Source: Acidimicrobiia bacterium
GTDB taxonomy: Bacteria; Actinomycetota; Acidimicrobiia; Acidimicrobiales; Ilumatobacteraceae
NCBI GenBank assembly: GCA_030425785.1
Contig: JAUHYJ010000056.1
Location: forward strand, 1-11,519
Length of the DNA: 11,519 bases
Direction: 5' to 3'
Shown one piece after another: positions 1-6,339 of the stretch. How positions within the stretch are numbered: position 1 is the first letter of the stretch; each line of letters begins with the position of its first letter. The notes under the pieces are model-generated. The model did no database searches. It saw only the letters and a program-made list of their open reading frames with translations, and was not told the DNA's origin. The position numbers were made by a program, and so were the translations under genes.

Positions 1-537
1 GCCGACGCCGACGACCCGGCCGCCGGTTCGCCGTGGACGGCCACCGATGCGTCACAGCTCGGCTATCGCGTGAAAGAGGTCCTGTTCGGTGTCGACACCG
101 ACGCGGTCGGTCGTACCAATCAGGTCACCGGCGAACTGACGATCGAGGGCACACAGGTGACGACCGCATCGTTCACCGTCGACGTCGCCAGCATCGAGAG
201 CGACGACGGCCGCCGCGACGGCCAGTTCCGCGGCCGGATCATGTCGACCGACGAGTTCCCCGAGGCGACCTTCGTCCTGACCGAGCCGATCGAGCTCGGG
301 ACCGAGCCGGTCGAAGGTGCGAGCGTCACGACCTCGGCGACGGGCGACCTGACCCTGCGCGGCGTCACCAACACCGTCACCTTCGACGTCGAGGCACAGC
401 TCCAGGGCGGCCGCATCGGCGTGCTCGGCAGCATTCCGGTCGTGTTCGCCGACTACGAGATCGACAACCCGTCGTTCGGCGGCGTCCAGACCGAGGACGA
501 GGGGCTGCTCGAATTCGTTCTCGTGTTCGAGCAGTGA
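1..537 (+). CDS. YceI-family lipid-binding-like protein, 5' end outside window
   Basis: The frame is open from base 1 to the TGA at 535-537 (178 residues visible). The visible start is a polar Asp/Ala/Pro-rich stretch, then a W-T followed by the SQLGYRVKEVLFG segment typical of the first strands of the YceI beta-barrel. Later landmarks are the FTVDVASIESDDGRRDGQF region, the F-P-E-A-T-F strand and a C-terminal G-L-L-E-F strand. YceI proteins are usually secreted or periplasmic lipocalin-like barrels that bind isoprenoid-type lipids; the ligand here is unknown. The acidic linker before the domain suggests that a signal peptide, lipid anchor or membrane segment lies upstream, but that part is outside the window. 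A GTG at 70 could be mistaken for the start, but it falls inside the domain's first strand, so the gene is 5'-truncated by the window. It converges on the ABC pair with a 34-bp gap. Confidence 0.9.
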   Translation, partial: ADADDPAAGSPWTATDASQLGYRVKEVLFGVDTDAVGRTNQVTGELTIEGTQVTTASFTVDVASIESDDGRRDGQFRGRIMSTDEFPEATFVLTEPIELGTEPVEGASVTTSATGDLTLRGVTNTVTFDVEAQLQGGRIGVLGSIPVVFADYEIDNPSFGGVQTEDEGLLEFVLVFEQ

Positions 538-571
538 CCGCGAGATCGGCGGCCCGTCCGCTCGTGCGGCG

Positions 572-2356
572 CTAGGCGGGTTGGGTCCGGGCCCACGCCG
601 ACGACAACGACGCGTACCGCCCGCCGAGCGCGACCAGCTCGTCGTGGGTACCGAGCTCGGCCAGCCGGCCGGCGTCGATCACGGCGATCCGGTCGGCTCG
701 GCGGACGGTGCTCAGCCGGTGGGCGACGACGATCGTCGTCCGGCCCGAGGTGAGCCGCTCGAACGCTTGCTCGACGAGCGCCTCGGTGCCCGGATCGAGG
801 CTCGAGGTCGCCTCGTCGAGCACCAGGACGGCCGGGTCGACCAGGGCAGCCCGCGCGAGCGACACGAGCTGACGCTCGCCGGCCGACAGGCGGGACCCGC
901 GTTCGCGCACCTCGGTGTCGAGACCGTCCGGGAACTGCTCGAACCGCTCGCGGACACCGATCGAGTCGAGCGCGCGGTACAGATCCGCGTCGGACGCGGA
1001 CGGATCGGCGATGCGGAGGTTGTCGGCGATCGTGCCGTCGAACATGAACCCCTCCTGGGGCACGACGACGATCCGACGGCGGAGCGACGCGAGCGTCGCC
1101 TGACGCAGGTCGATGCCCCCGACGGACACCGAACCCTCGCTCGGGTCGTAGAGGCGGGCGATCAGCTTGGCGACCGACGACTTGCCGGCGCCGGTTGGCC
1201 CGACCAGGGCGAGCTTCTCACCGGAGGCGATCGTGAGGTCGATGTCGTCGAGGACCCGGGCCGTCGTGCCCGGATACGAGAACGAGACGTGATCGACGAC
1301 GAGGTCGCCACTCGCCGGCAGGTCGACGGCGCCGGGCGCCTCGTCGAGGTCGGGTGAGGTGTCGAGGATCTGGAACATCTTGTTGAGCGACGCCGTGGCG
1401 GATTGCAGCACGTTGTAGAGCTGCGAGAGCTGCTGCACCGGCTCGAACAGACTCGACAGGAGCAGCACGACCGCGACCACCGTGCCGACCGACACCTGGT
1501 TGTTGGCGGCGAGCCAACCACCGGCACCGATCGCGATGGCGGTGGCGCACACCCCGAGGAACTCGACGACACCGAAGTACCAGGTGGACACCTTGACGCT
1601 GTGGATGTGCGAGTCGTACAGCTCGCGGTTCACGGCACGGAACCGGCGCCGCTGCTCGGGCTCGCGTGCCGACGCCTGGATGACCTGGACCCCGGCGATG
1701 TTCTCCTGCATCGACGACAGGTTCTCGCCGACCTTCTCGCGGACGTCGAGATAGGCGACGTTCGACACCCGCTGGAACCGGCGGGTCGCGAGGATCAGTG
1801 CCGGCATCACCAGCAGCGAGATCAGGGTCAGCTGCCACGACATGACGAGCAGGACGACGAGCGCGAAGCCGACGAGGATCGTGGCCGACACGAACTGGAG
1901 CAGGCCCCACTGCACGAGCTCGGACATCGACTCGATGTCGGCCGTCATGCGCGACACGAGGACGCCGGCCTTGTTGCGGTCGAAGAACGCCAGCGACTGC
2001 CGCTGGATGTGCCCGAACAGCCGGAGCCGCAGACTGCGCAGGAAGCCCTCGCCGGTCAGGTTGACGTAGACGTACTGCAGGCGGCTGCCGACGAACGCCA
2101 CGATCGCGACCACGATGTAGACGCCGATCGCGAGGTTGAGCGCGGCACGGTCACCGTTCGTGATCCCGGTGTCGATGGCGTACCGCAGCAGGAGTGGCCC
2201 GATGATGGTGGTGGCCGTGGCGAGCGTCGCGAAGCCCAGGGTCGCGAGTGCGAGCTTGCGCTGGGGGCGCGCGAGTCGGGCCGCCCGCGCCAGGACGCGC
2301 TTGGCCTCGTCGCGGTCGAGGCGGTCCTCCTCGTCGACACCGGGCGGGACGCGCAT
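572..2356 (-). CDS. ABC exporter half-transporter, catalytically complete subunit
   Basis: This 594-residue protein has the membrane domain first (about residues 30-330, several hydrophobic helices) and then an ATP-binding domain. Visible motifs are Walker A GPTGAGKS (386-393, K392), Q-loop Q434, a variant signature LSAGERQ (490-496), Walker B ending in D514 with the catalytic E515, a D-loop SLD, and switch His546. It belongs to the type IV (exporter, multidrug/lipid-type) ABC family at the cytoplasmic membrane; the substrate cannot be read from sequence. The start ATG (2354-2356) shares one base with the TGA of the upstream transporter gene, so the two are almost certainly translated together. 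The partner has a degenerate Walker B and a canonical LSGGQ, while this subunit has the opposite arrangement. That complementarity is the mark of heterodimers such as TM287/288 and LmrCD. Family and heterodimer are secure; the cargo is not. Confidence 0.93.
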   Translation of the reverse strand: MRVPPGVDEEDRLDRDEAKRVLARAARLARPQRKLALATLGFATLATATTIIGPLLLRYAIDTGITNGDRAALNLAIGVYIVVAIVAFVGSRLQYVYVNLTGEGFLRSLRLRLFGHIQRQSLAFFDRNKAGVLVSRMTADIESMSELVQWGLLQFVSATILVGFALVVLLVMSWQLTLISLLVMPALILATRRFQRVSNVAYLDVREKVGENLSSMQENIAGVQVIQASAREPEQRRRFRAVNRELYDSHIHSVKVSTWYFGVVEFLGVCATAIAIGAGGWLAANNQVSVGTVVAVVLLLSSLFEPVQQLSQLYNVLQSATASLNKMFQILDTSPDLDEAPGAVDLPASGDLVVDHVSFSYPGTTARVLDDIDLTIASGEKLALVGPTGAGKSSVAKLIARLYDPSEGSVSVGGIDLRQATLASLRRRIVVVPQEGFMFDGTIADNLRIADPSASDADLYRALDSIGVRERFEQFPDGLDTEVRERGSRLSAGERQLVSLARAALVDPAVLVLDEATSSLDPGTEALVEQAFERLTSGRTTIVVAHRLSTVRRADRIAVIDAGRLAELGTHDELVALGGRYASLSSAWARTQPA

Positions 2357-4194
2357 CAGCCGGGCACCCCGGACATGTCGTCCATGTCGTCGTCGGTCGA
2401 CGCGCCGCCGGTGTCGTCACCGGCAGCATGGGCAGCGGCGGCGGACGCGGCCAGCACCTGTCGGTAGCGCGCGTCGGACGCGAGCAGCTCGTCGTGGGTG
2501 CCGTCGGCGACCACTCGCCCGCCGTCGAGCAGCACGACCCGATCGGCCATCGCGATCGTGCCGGCGCGGTGCGCGATCACGATGGTCGTGCGGTCCTGCA
2601 TCACCGTGCCCATCGCGCCGCGGATCTCGTGCTCCTTGCTCGGGTCGACGGCGCTGGTGGCGTCGTCGAGGATCAGCACGTCGGGGTCGGCCACGACGGC
2701 GCGGGCGATCGCGATGCGCTGACGCTGGCCACCCGACAGCGAGAAGCCGCGCTCGCCGAGGATCGTGTCGTACCCGTGCGGCAGCGCGTCGATGAACTCG
2801 GCCGCGCCGGCGAGCTCGGCCGCCCGGCGGACCTCGTCGAAGGTCGCGTCGGGATGCGCGAACGCGATGTTCGCGGCGACGGTGTCGTGGAACAGCAGCG
2901 TGTCCTCGAACACCAGCCCGACCGAGCGCCGGACGTCGTGGACTGCCATGTCGCGCAGATCGACACCACCGAGCGAGATCGATCCGGCCGACGGGTCGTA
3001 GAAGCGGATCAGCAGGCGGGCGATCGTCGACTTGCCGCTGCCGGTCGCGCCGACGACGGCGATCGACGAGCCGGCCGGGACGTCGAACGACAACCCGTCG
3101 AGCACGGTGTCGCCGCCGTCGTAGCCGAACGTGACACCCTCGAAGCGCACGTGGCCGGCATCGGTCGGCCGGGCGACGGGCTGGTCGGGGTCGACGACCT
3201 CGGGGGTGACGCTCAGCACGTCGTCGATGCGCTCGAGTGCTGCAGCACCGCGCTGCGCGAACGCGACCGTCATGCCGATCGAGCGCAGCGGCCACACGAG
3301 CAGCTGGACGTAGAAGTTGAACGCGACGAGGTCGCCGATCGTCATCTCACCGTTGATGACCCGATAGCCGCCCACACCGAGCACGGCGATGAGTCCGATC
3401 GACGGGAGCAGTTCGTTGACGGGCAGGTGGGTCGCGCGGATGCGGGCGGCCTTCATCGACGCGCCCTTGATGTCGTCGGCCTCGGTGGCGAGCTTGTCGG
3501 CCTGGACCTGCTCGGCGCCGAACCCCTTCACGACGCGGATGCCGGCGACCGTCTCCTCGACGACGTTGGCGAGCTGCGCCTGCTCCTGCTGCACCTCGTG
3601 CACCGCCGGGTGGACACGCGTCGAGAAGCGACGGCCGTTGACGTAGATGAACGGCAACGGCAGGAGCGCGAACAGGGCGAGCACCGGGTCCATCACGAAC
3701 AGGGCGATCACGACGAAGGTGATGAGGAAGAAGTTCGACACCGTGATCGGGATCATCACGACGAACGCCTGGATCTGGTTGAGGTCGCTCGAGCCCCGGC
3801 TCATGAGCTGACCGGTCTGGGCCCGGTCGTGGAACCCGATGTGCAGGCCGAGGATGTGGTCGAGCAACTGCTCGCGGAGGCGACGCTCGACCAGGCGGCT
3901 CTGCGAGAACGCGATGAAGCGCCGCAGCGCCGTGAAGGTGCCGGTGACGAGGCCGGCGCACCCGATCCAGATCGCCCACTTCCAGGCGCTCTCCTCACCG
4001 AGGATCGCACGGTCGATGGCGAGGCGCGTGAGCTGTGGGATCGCCACCTTGCCGAGCGTCCACATCAACCCGACGGCGATGCCGAGCCCCAACCCGACCC
4101 ACTGACGCCGGAGTAGGGCGAGCAGCGGCTTCCACGGCGCGCTGGATGGCGCGCGATCGGGGGGTCGTTCGTCGTCGGTCACGTGGCGATCCAC
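2356..4194 (-). CDS. ABC exporter half-transporter, degenerate-site subunit
   Basis: This 612-residue protein has a membrane domain (about 30-320) followed by an ATP-binding domain. Walker A is GATGSGKS (K388) and the signature is a canonical LSGGQ (486-490). The catalytic Glu after Walker B is Asp (D510-D511, LDDATS) and the Q-loop position carries Glu (E430 in VFEDTL). Switch His542 is kept. Asp for Glu and the lost Q-loop Gln are typical of the non-hydrolysing site in heterodimeric exporters. The C-terminus ends in an Ala-rich then Asp/Gly-rich tail (about 583-612) that is probably disordered. It is first in the pair and overlaps the next start by one base. The GTG at 4194 gives the longest product. 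However, a TAGCGT box lies at 4193-4198 on the minus strand, overlapping that GTG, and would favour the in-frame GTG at 4182 (608 residues). Confidence 0.92.
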   Translation of the reverse strand: MDRHVTDDERPPDRAPSSAPWKPLLALLRRQWVGLGLGIAVGLMWTLGKVAIPQLTRLAIDRAILGEESAWKWAIWIGCAGLVTGTFTALRRFIAFSQSRLVERRLREQLLDHILGLHIGFHDRAQTGQLMSRGSSDLNQIQAFVVMIPITVSNFFLITFVVIALFVMDPVLALFALLPLPFIYVNGRRFSTRVHPAVHEVQQEQAQLANVVEETVAGIRVVKGFGAEQVQADKLATEADDIKGASMKAARIRATHLPVNELLPSIGLIAVLGVGGYRVINGEMTIGDLVAFNFYVQLLVWPLRSIGMTVAFAQRGAAALERIDDVLSVTPEVVDPDQPVARPTDAGHVRFEGVTFGYDGGDTVLDGLSFDVPAGSSIAVVGATGSGKSTIARLLIRFYDPSAGSISLGGVDLRDMAVHDVRRSVGLVFEDTLLFHDTVAANIAFAHPDATFDEVRRAAELAGAAEFIDALPHGYDTILGERGFSLSGGQRQRIAIARAVVADPDVLILDDATSAVDPSKEHEIRGAMGTVMQDRTTIVIAHRAGTIAMADRVVLLDGGRVVADGTHDELLASDARYRQVLAASAAAAHAAGDDTGGASTDDDMDDMSGVPG

Positions 4195-4198
4195 GCTA
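4193..4198 (-). promoter_or_regulatory. Candidate -10 box (TAGCGT) for the ABC pair
   Basis: TAGCGT on the minus strand fits the TANNNT actinobacterial -10. A transcript from it would begin near 4186, just before the GTG at 4182 and after the GTG at 4194. The same ggTAGCGT string stands before the DUF3039 start. No convincing -35 is seen. The box would let the ABC pair be transcribed independently of the upstream ArsC-like gene, which lies 61 bp away on the same strand. Confidence 0.4.
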
Positions 4199-4255
4199 CC
4201 GAGCGCTCACGCCGACCGCAGTGTCGGTTGCCCGTTGGACGAACGGACGCCCCGG

Positions 4256-4612
4256 TCAGCCGCCGAGCAGCTCGCGGACACGCTCCTTCGGCCGGCCGAT
4301 GATGGCGGTCGAGTCGGTGACGACGAGCGGGCGCTGCATGATCATCTTGTTGGCGGTGATGACGTCGACGATCTGGTCGACGGTCTGCACGTCGTCGTCG
4401 GACAGCTCGAGCTTCTTGAAGAGGCTGTCACGCCGGACGAGGTCGGTCGGCGGGTCCTCGAGCTTGGCGATGATGTCGCGCAGGGTGTCCGCGTCGGGCG
4501 GGGCCTTGCGGTAGATCACGATGTCGGCGTCGACGCCCAGTTCTTCGGCAATGCGCACGGCATTGGTCGACGAGTTTCAATTCGGGTTGTGGTAGATCGT
4601 CACGGTGCTCAC
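4256..4612 (-). CDS. arsC: ArsC/YfgD-like thiol oxidoreductase with in-frame TGA at the active site, probable selenoprotein
   Basis: Reading from GTG 4612, the protein is 118 residues and begins MSTVTIYHNPN-U-NSSTNA, where U is the TGA codon at 4577-4579. ArsC-family enzymes (about 115-120 residues, thioredoxin-like fold) have YHNPxC there, and that Cys is the catalytic nucleophile, so TGA replaces exactly this residue (position 12). The rest is intact: an Arg after the LVRRDSLFKKL helix, the QRPLVVTD strand and the IGRPKERV end match the family's conserved Arg positions. Known role: reduction of arsenate or of a related oxidised thiol substrate with glutaredoxin or thioredoxin partners; YfgD-like members are less well defined. 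A 6-bp hairpin with GU in its loop follows the TGA, as expected for a bacterial SECIS. Without recoding, only the 100-residue part from ATG 4558 would be called, and it lacks the active site. The GTG is supported by a TACCGT box 8 nt upstream. The alternative is a nonsense mutation of TGC or TGT. Confidence 0.85.
4549..4565 (-). promoter_or_regulatory. Bacterial SECIS-like hairpin after the ArsC-like TGA
   Basis: In the mRNA, CAAUGC pairs perfectly with GCAUUG (6 bp, no mismatch) around a five-base loop CGUGC. The stem begins at nt 12 after the UGA and the loop at nt 18. Bacterial SECIS elements lie inside the coding region about 16-37 nt from UGA to the apical loop, with a G, preferably GU, among the first two loop bases. 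Here the second and third loop bases are GU. A self-complementary GUCGAC at nt 6-11 recurs at nt 43-48 and could add a lower stem. SelB would bind the apical loop to deliver Sec-tRNA. This is read by eye and not tested by a folding programme. Confidence 0.7.
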
Positions 4613-4620
4613 GGCGCGAC

Positions 4621-4626
4621 ACGGTA
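4621..4626 (-). promoter_or_regulatory. Candidate -10 box (TACCGT) for the ArsC-like gene
   Basis: TACCGT on the minus strand lies 8 nt before the GTG at 4612. This matches the TANNNT spacing of leaderless or nearly leaderless actinobacterial transcripts. No Shine-Dalgarno precedes the GTG. The box therefore supports the upstream GTG, rather than the ATG at 4558, as the true start, which puts the TGA inside the gene. Confidence 0.5.
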
Positions 4627-4643
4627 GCGCCCGGCTGCGTGGC

Positions 4644-4664
4644 CCGGGATCTCCGGGATCTCCG
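4644..4664. repeat. Two 9-bp direct repeats (CCGGGATCT) upstream of the ArsC-like gene
   Basis: CCGGGATCT occurs twice head to tail at 4644-4652 and 4653-4661, followed by CCG. It lies about 18-38 bp upstream of the TACCGT box, where a -35 or an activator site would be. It sits in the 133-bp divergent region between the ArsC-like gene and the gene at 4746. It could be an operator, but such short GC-rich repeats also arise by chance. Confidence 0.35.
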
Positions 4665-4678
4665 TGACACCCCTGCCG

Positions 4679-4684
4679 TAGGGT
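4679..4684 (+). promoter_or_regulatory. Candidate -10 box (TAGGGT) for the gene at 4746
   Basis: TAGGGT fits TANNNT and would give a start of transcription near 4691, with a leader of about 55 nt ahead of ATG 4746. No -35 hexamer at standard spacing is evident. The leader ends in a strong ribosome-binding site, so unlike most neighbours this gene appears to have a leadered mRNA. Confidence 0.35.
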
Positions 4685-4735
4685 GGCGGTCGCCGACTTC
4701 CCTCAGCCGTACGCCCACCCCGGGCGCGACCCGCC

Positions 4736-4742
4736 GAGGTGA
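4736..4742 (+). promoter_or_regulatory. Shine-Dalgarno (GAGGTGA) fixing the start at 4746
   Basis: GAGGTGA, a seven-base match to the anti-Shine-Dalgarno, lies three bases before ATG 4746. It is the clearest ribosome-binding site in the window and decides this start. Confidence 0.6.
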
Positions 4743-4745
4743 ACC

Positions 4746-5204
4746 ATGTCCGCTCCCCTCCCCCGCCGCGTGCCCCGTGCGCGCATCGACCCGATCGACG
4801 ACGCGCGCCGGGCGCGCACGCTGATCGACGCTGTGGTCGCCGTGCCACTGCGACCCGAGACGATCGTCGTCGTGCTCGACGACGCCCACTGCGGCCTCGG
4901 CATCGTCACCGTCGACGGTGCCGGCGACCCCGAGCGCACCGTCGCCGTCGTCGAGGTGCTCGCGGTGCCGGGCCTGTTCGACGGCGAGGCCGGCGCGCTG
5001 CTCGTGGCAACGGTCTGCCCGTCCCGCCCAGACGCTGCCTGCCTGCAGGCCGATGATGCCGACCGCTGGTTCGAGATGTGCGATCTGGCCGAGGCGGCCG
5101 GGCTCGAACTCGTCGAGTGGTTCGTCTACGGGCCCGACGGCGTCAGCTGTCCGCGTGACCGGACGGGTTCGCCGCCGCGCTGGCCCGCCGCTCGGTGGGC
5201 GTGA
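4746..5204 (+). CDS. Protein of unknown function, 152 residues
   Basis: I do not recognise this family with confidence. The first 20 or so residues are Arg/Pro-rich. A compact alpha/beta core follows: the strand ETIVVVLDDAHCGLGIVTV (about 38-56), an acidic helix around 61-75, ALLVATVCPSR (84-93), and DADRWFEMCDLAEAAGLELVEWFVYG (104-129). The last segment, a hydrophobic strand then Trp-Phe-x-x-Gly, faintly recalls the end of RadC/JAB-like domains ('lG...L.D..i.G'). The His/Ser/Asp zinc motif of JAB proteases is absent, so I make no functional claim. It has no signal peptide or membrane span. The start is set by a strong Shine-Dalgarno. The last 62 bases overlap the DUF4031 gene tail to tail, and the C-terminal 20 residues (Arg/Pro/Ala-rich) are probably disordered. 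It is divergent from the ArsC-like gene across 133 bp. Confidence 0.75.
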   Translation: MSAPLPRRVPRARIDPIDDARRARTLIDAVVAVPLRPETIVVVLDDAHCGLGIVTVDGAGDPERTVAVVEVLAVPGLFDGEAGALLVATVCPSRPDAACLQADDADRWFEMCDLAEAAGLELVEWFVYGPDGVSCPRDRTGSPPRWPAARWA

Positions 5205-5448
5205 GCCGGAGCCCGGCGCCGCGCAACCGCCGCAGCAGCTCGCGGCTCTCGACCACCTGGGCACCGGCGGCGATCAGCGCGTCCCGGTACTCCTCGGGGA
5301 TGTCGTAGTGGTCGCCCTGGAACCCGCGGCGCGGGATGCCGTTCGCGTCGGCGAACGCATGCAGTTCGTCGTACGAGTCGTCGCTGACGAGGTGGCACCA
5401 CTTCCGACCCCGGTGCCACCAGCGCGCTTCGTCGATCAAGATCGTCAC
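5143..5448 (-). CDS. DUF4031 domain protein
   Basis: This 101-residue protein starts with TILIDEARWWHRGRKWCHLVSD and continues with SYDELHAFADANGIPRRGF, QGDHYDIPEEY and RELLRRLRGAGLR. These match the actinobacterial DUF4031 pattern: paired Trp before H-R-G-R, CHLVSD, and GDHYD(I/V)PEEYR. Its function is not known; conserved His, Cys and Asp residues suggest a metal site or small enzyme, which is inference. The frame stays open upstream to 5565, but the homology begins right after the GTG at 5448, and the extension would be antisense to the HD gene, so GTG 5448 is chosen. It diverges from the HD gene with only 25 bp between starts and overlaps the 4746 gene by 62 bp at its 3' end. The C-terminal 20 or so residues, polar and Ala/Ser-rich, are probably flexible. 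Confidence 0.88.
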   Translation of the reverse strand: MTILIDEARWWHRGRKWCHLVSDDSYDELHAFADANGIPRRGFQGDHYDIPEEYRDALIAAGAQVVESRELLRRLRGAGLRLTPTERRASAAANPSGHADS

Positions 5449-5473
5449 CCGACGAGCCTGACACACTGATCGC

Positions 5474-6172
5474 ATGAGCGCCGACGAACGCGAACTGCGC
5501 ACCGCGTGGCAGCGACACGTCGGCACGGGCGCGACGGCCGACGCGTGGTTCGACTCGGTGGTCACCCGCCATCGTGCCCCCGGTCGGCACTACCACGACC
5601 TCCGTCACGTGCGCTGGGTCGTCCACCACGTGCGCGAACTGGCGAACGCCACCGACCCGCCGCGCACCGACGGCGAGGTCGACCGGCTCGTCGCCGCCGC
5701 GTGCTTCCACGACGTGGTCTACGACGCGACACGTCACGACAACGAGGCCCGCAGCGCCGATCTGGCACGTCGTGCACTTCTCGAGATCGGCTGGGACACC
5801 GGCGCCGTCGACCACGTCGGCACCCTGATCGAGGCGACCGCCGGACACGCGGACCCCGACGACCGGTCGCAGCCCGATGTCACGACGGCGGTGTTGCTCG
5901 CGGCCGACCTGGGCGTGCTCGCCACCGAGGCGAACCGCTACGGCGACTACGTCCGCAACGTGCGCCGCGAGTACGCACACCTCGACGACGGAGCCTGGCG
6001 GGCCGGGCGCGAGGCGTTCGTCGACGCCATGCTGGCTCGCGACCGCATCTTCCCGGACGTGCTCCGGCTCGATCGATGGGAACGTCGGGCACGCGCCAAC
6101 CTCGCCGCCGAACGGGCGGCGTCGACGGCGGTCAGCGGCGGACGCGACGCTGGCGGCGGACGCGAACCCTGA
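5474..6172 (+). CDS. HD-domain metal-dependent hydrolase
   Basis: This 232-residue soluble protein carries the HD-superfamily pattern: YHDLRHV (H41, H45), then CFHDVVYD (H79-D80), the HDNE segment (88-91), and a later Asp in LLAADLGVLA (D145). The order H...HD...D is the metal-binding set of HD phosphohydrolases. The exact family resembles the predicted 'metal-dependent HD superfamily phosphohydrolases' of about 200-230 residues, whose substrate is not established; a nucleotide or phosphoester is possible. The C-terminal 25 residues are Ala/Gly/Arg-rich and look disordered. ATG 5474 is chosen because the family's N-terminal helix begins within about ten residues. The gene diverges from DUF4031 with a 25-bp gap, so both promoters must lie in or near the neighbour's coding sequence. 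Its last 41 bases overlap a possible small minus-strand gene. Confidence 0.88.
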   Translation: MSADERELRTAWQRHVGTGATADAWFDSVVTRHRAPGRHYHDLRHVRWVVHHVRELANATDPPRTDGEVDRLVAAACFHDVVYDATRHDNEARSADLARRALLEIGWDTGAVDHVGTLIEATAGHADPDDRSQPDVTTAVLLAADLGVLATEANRYGDYVRNVRREYAHLDDGAWRAGREAFVDAMLARDRIFPDVLRLDRWERRARANLAAERAASTAVSGGRDAGGGREP

Positions 6173-6254
6173 TCGGCTCGGCCTGCGGACCACGCGCGGA
6201 CGCCACCGCCACCAGCCCGAACAGGGCGGCGAGGCTGTACCACAAGGTCGTCAT
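6132..6254 (-). CDS. Possible 40-residue single-span membrane protein
   Basis: ATG 6254 opens a 40-codon frame ending at TGA 6132-6134. Residues 4-20 (LWYSLAALFGLVAVASA) form one hydrophobic segment, and the last third is very basic (RVRVRRQRRVRR). The layout, a short hydrophobic helix with a positively charged tail, fits a small inner-membrane protein with a cytoplasmic C-terminus. Support is limited to this composition, the otherwise empty 167-bp gap it fills, and a weak GGCAGG-like sequence just before the ATG. Its 3' end overlaps the HD gene by 41 bases, and part of the basic tail may simply mirror that gene's Gly/Arg-rich codons. I recognise no family. Confidence 0.35.
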   Translation of the reverse strand: MTTLWYSLAALFGLVAVASARGPQAEPIRVRVRRQRRVRR

Positions 6255-6327
6255 GCCTGCCGAGTGTACGCATCGACGGGCTCCGTGACCAGGCCACCCG
6301 GCCACCACCGGCCGACACGGCGCTGCC

Positions 6328-6333
6328 TACGAT
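6328..6333 (+). promoter_or_regulatory. Candidate -10 box (TACGAT), leaderless start of the M20 gene
   Basis: TACGAT matches TANNNT and ends six bases before ATG 6340, so transcription would start at or next to the A of the ATG. There is no Shine-Dalgarno. This is the classic arrangement of leaderless actinobacterial mRNAs. A -35 is not evident. Confidence 0.55.
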
Positions 6334-6339
6334 GACCGC

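Noticed and set aside
558..569. Small hairpin CCGC-tcgt-GCGG between the YceI and ABC genes as a terminator
   Set aside because: Only four base pairs and no T-run; such stems are common by chance at this GC content.
2248..4116. 622-codon plus-strand frame opposite the ABC genes
   Set aside because: Its product is an Arg/Asp/His/Glu-rich shadow with no domain. The minus strand has clear ABC motifs throughout.
4256..4558. ArsC-like gene beginning at ATG 4558 (100 residues)
   Set aside because: It would lack the first strand and the active-site loop. The same frame upstream encodes exactly these (YHNPN, then TGA), and a promoter box precedes GTG 4612.
5449..5565. N-terminal extension of DUF4031 to 5565
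   Set aside because: It has no similarity to the family and is antisense to the HD gene's start; DUF4031 homology begins right at GTG 5448.
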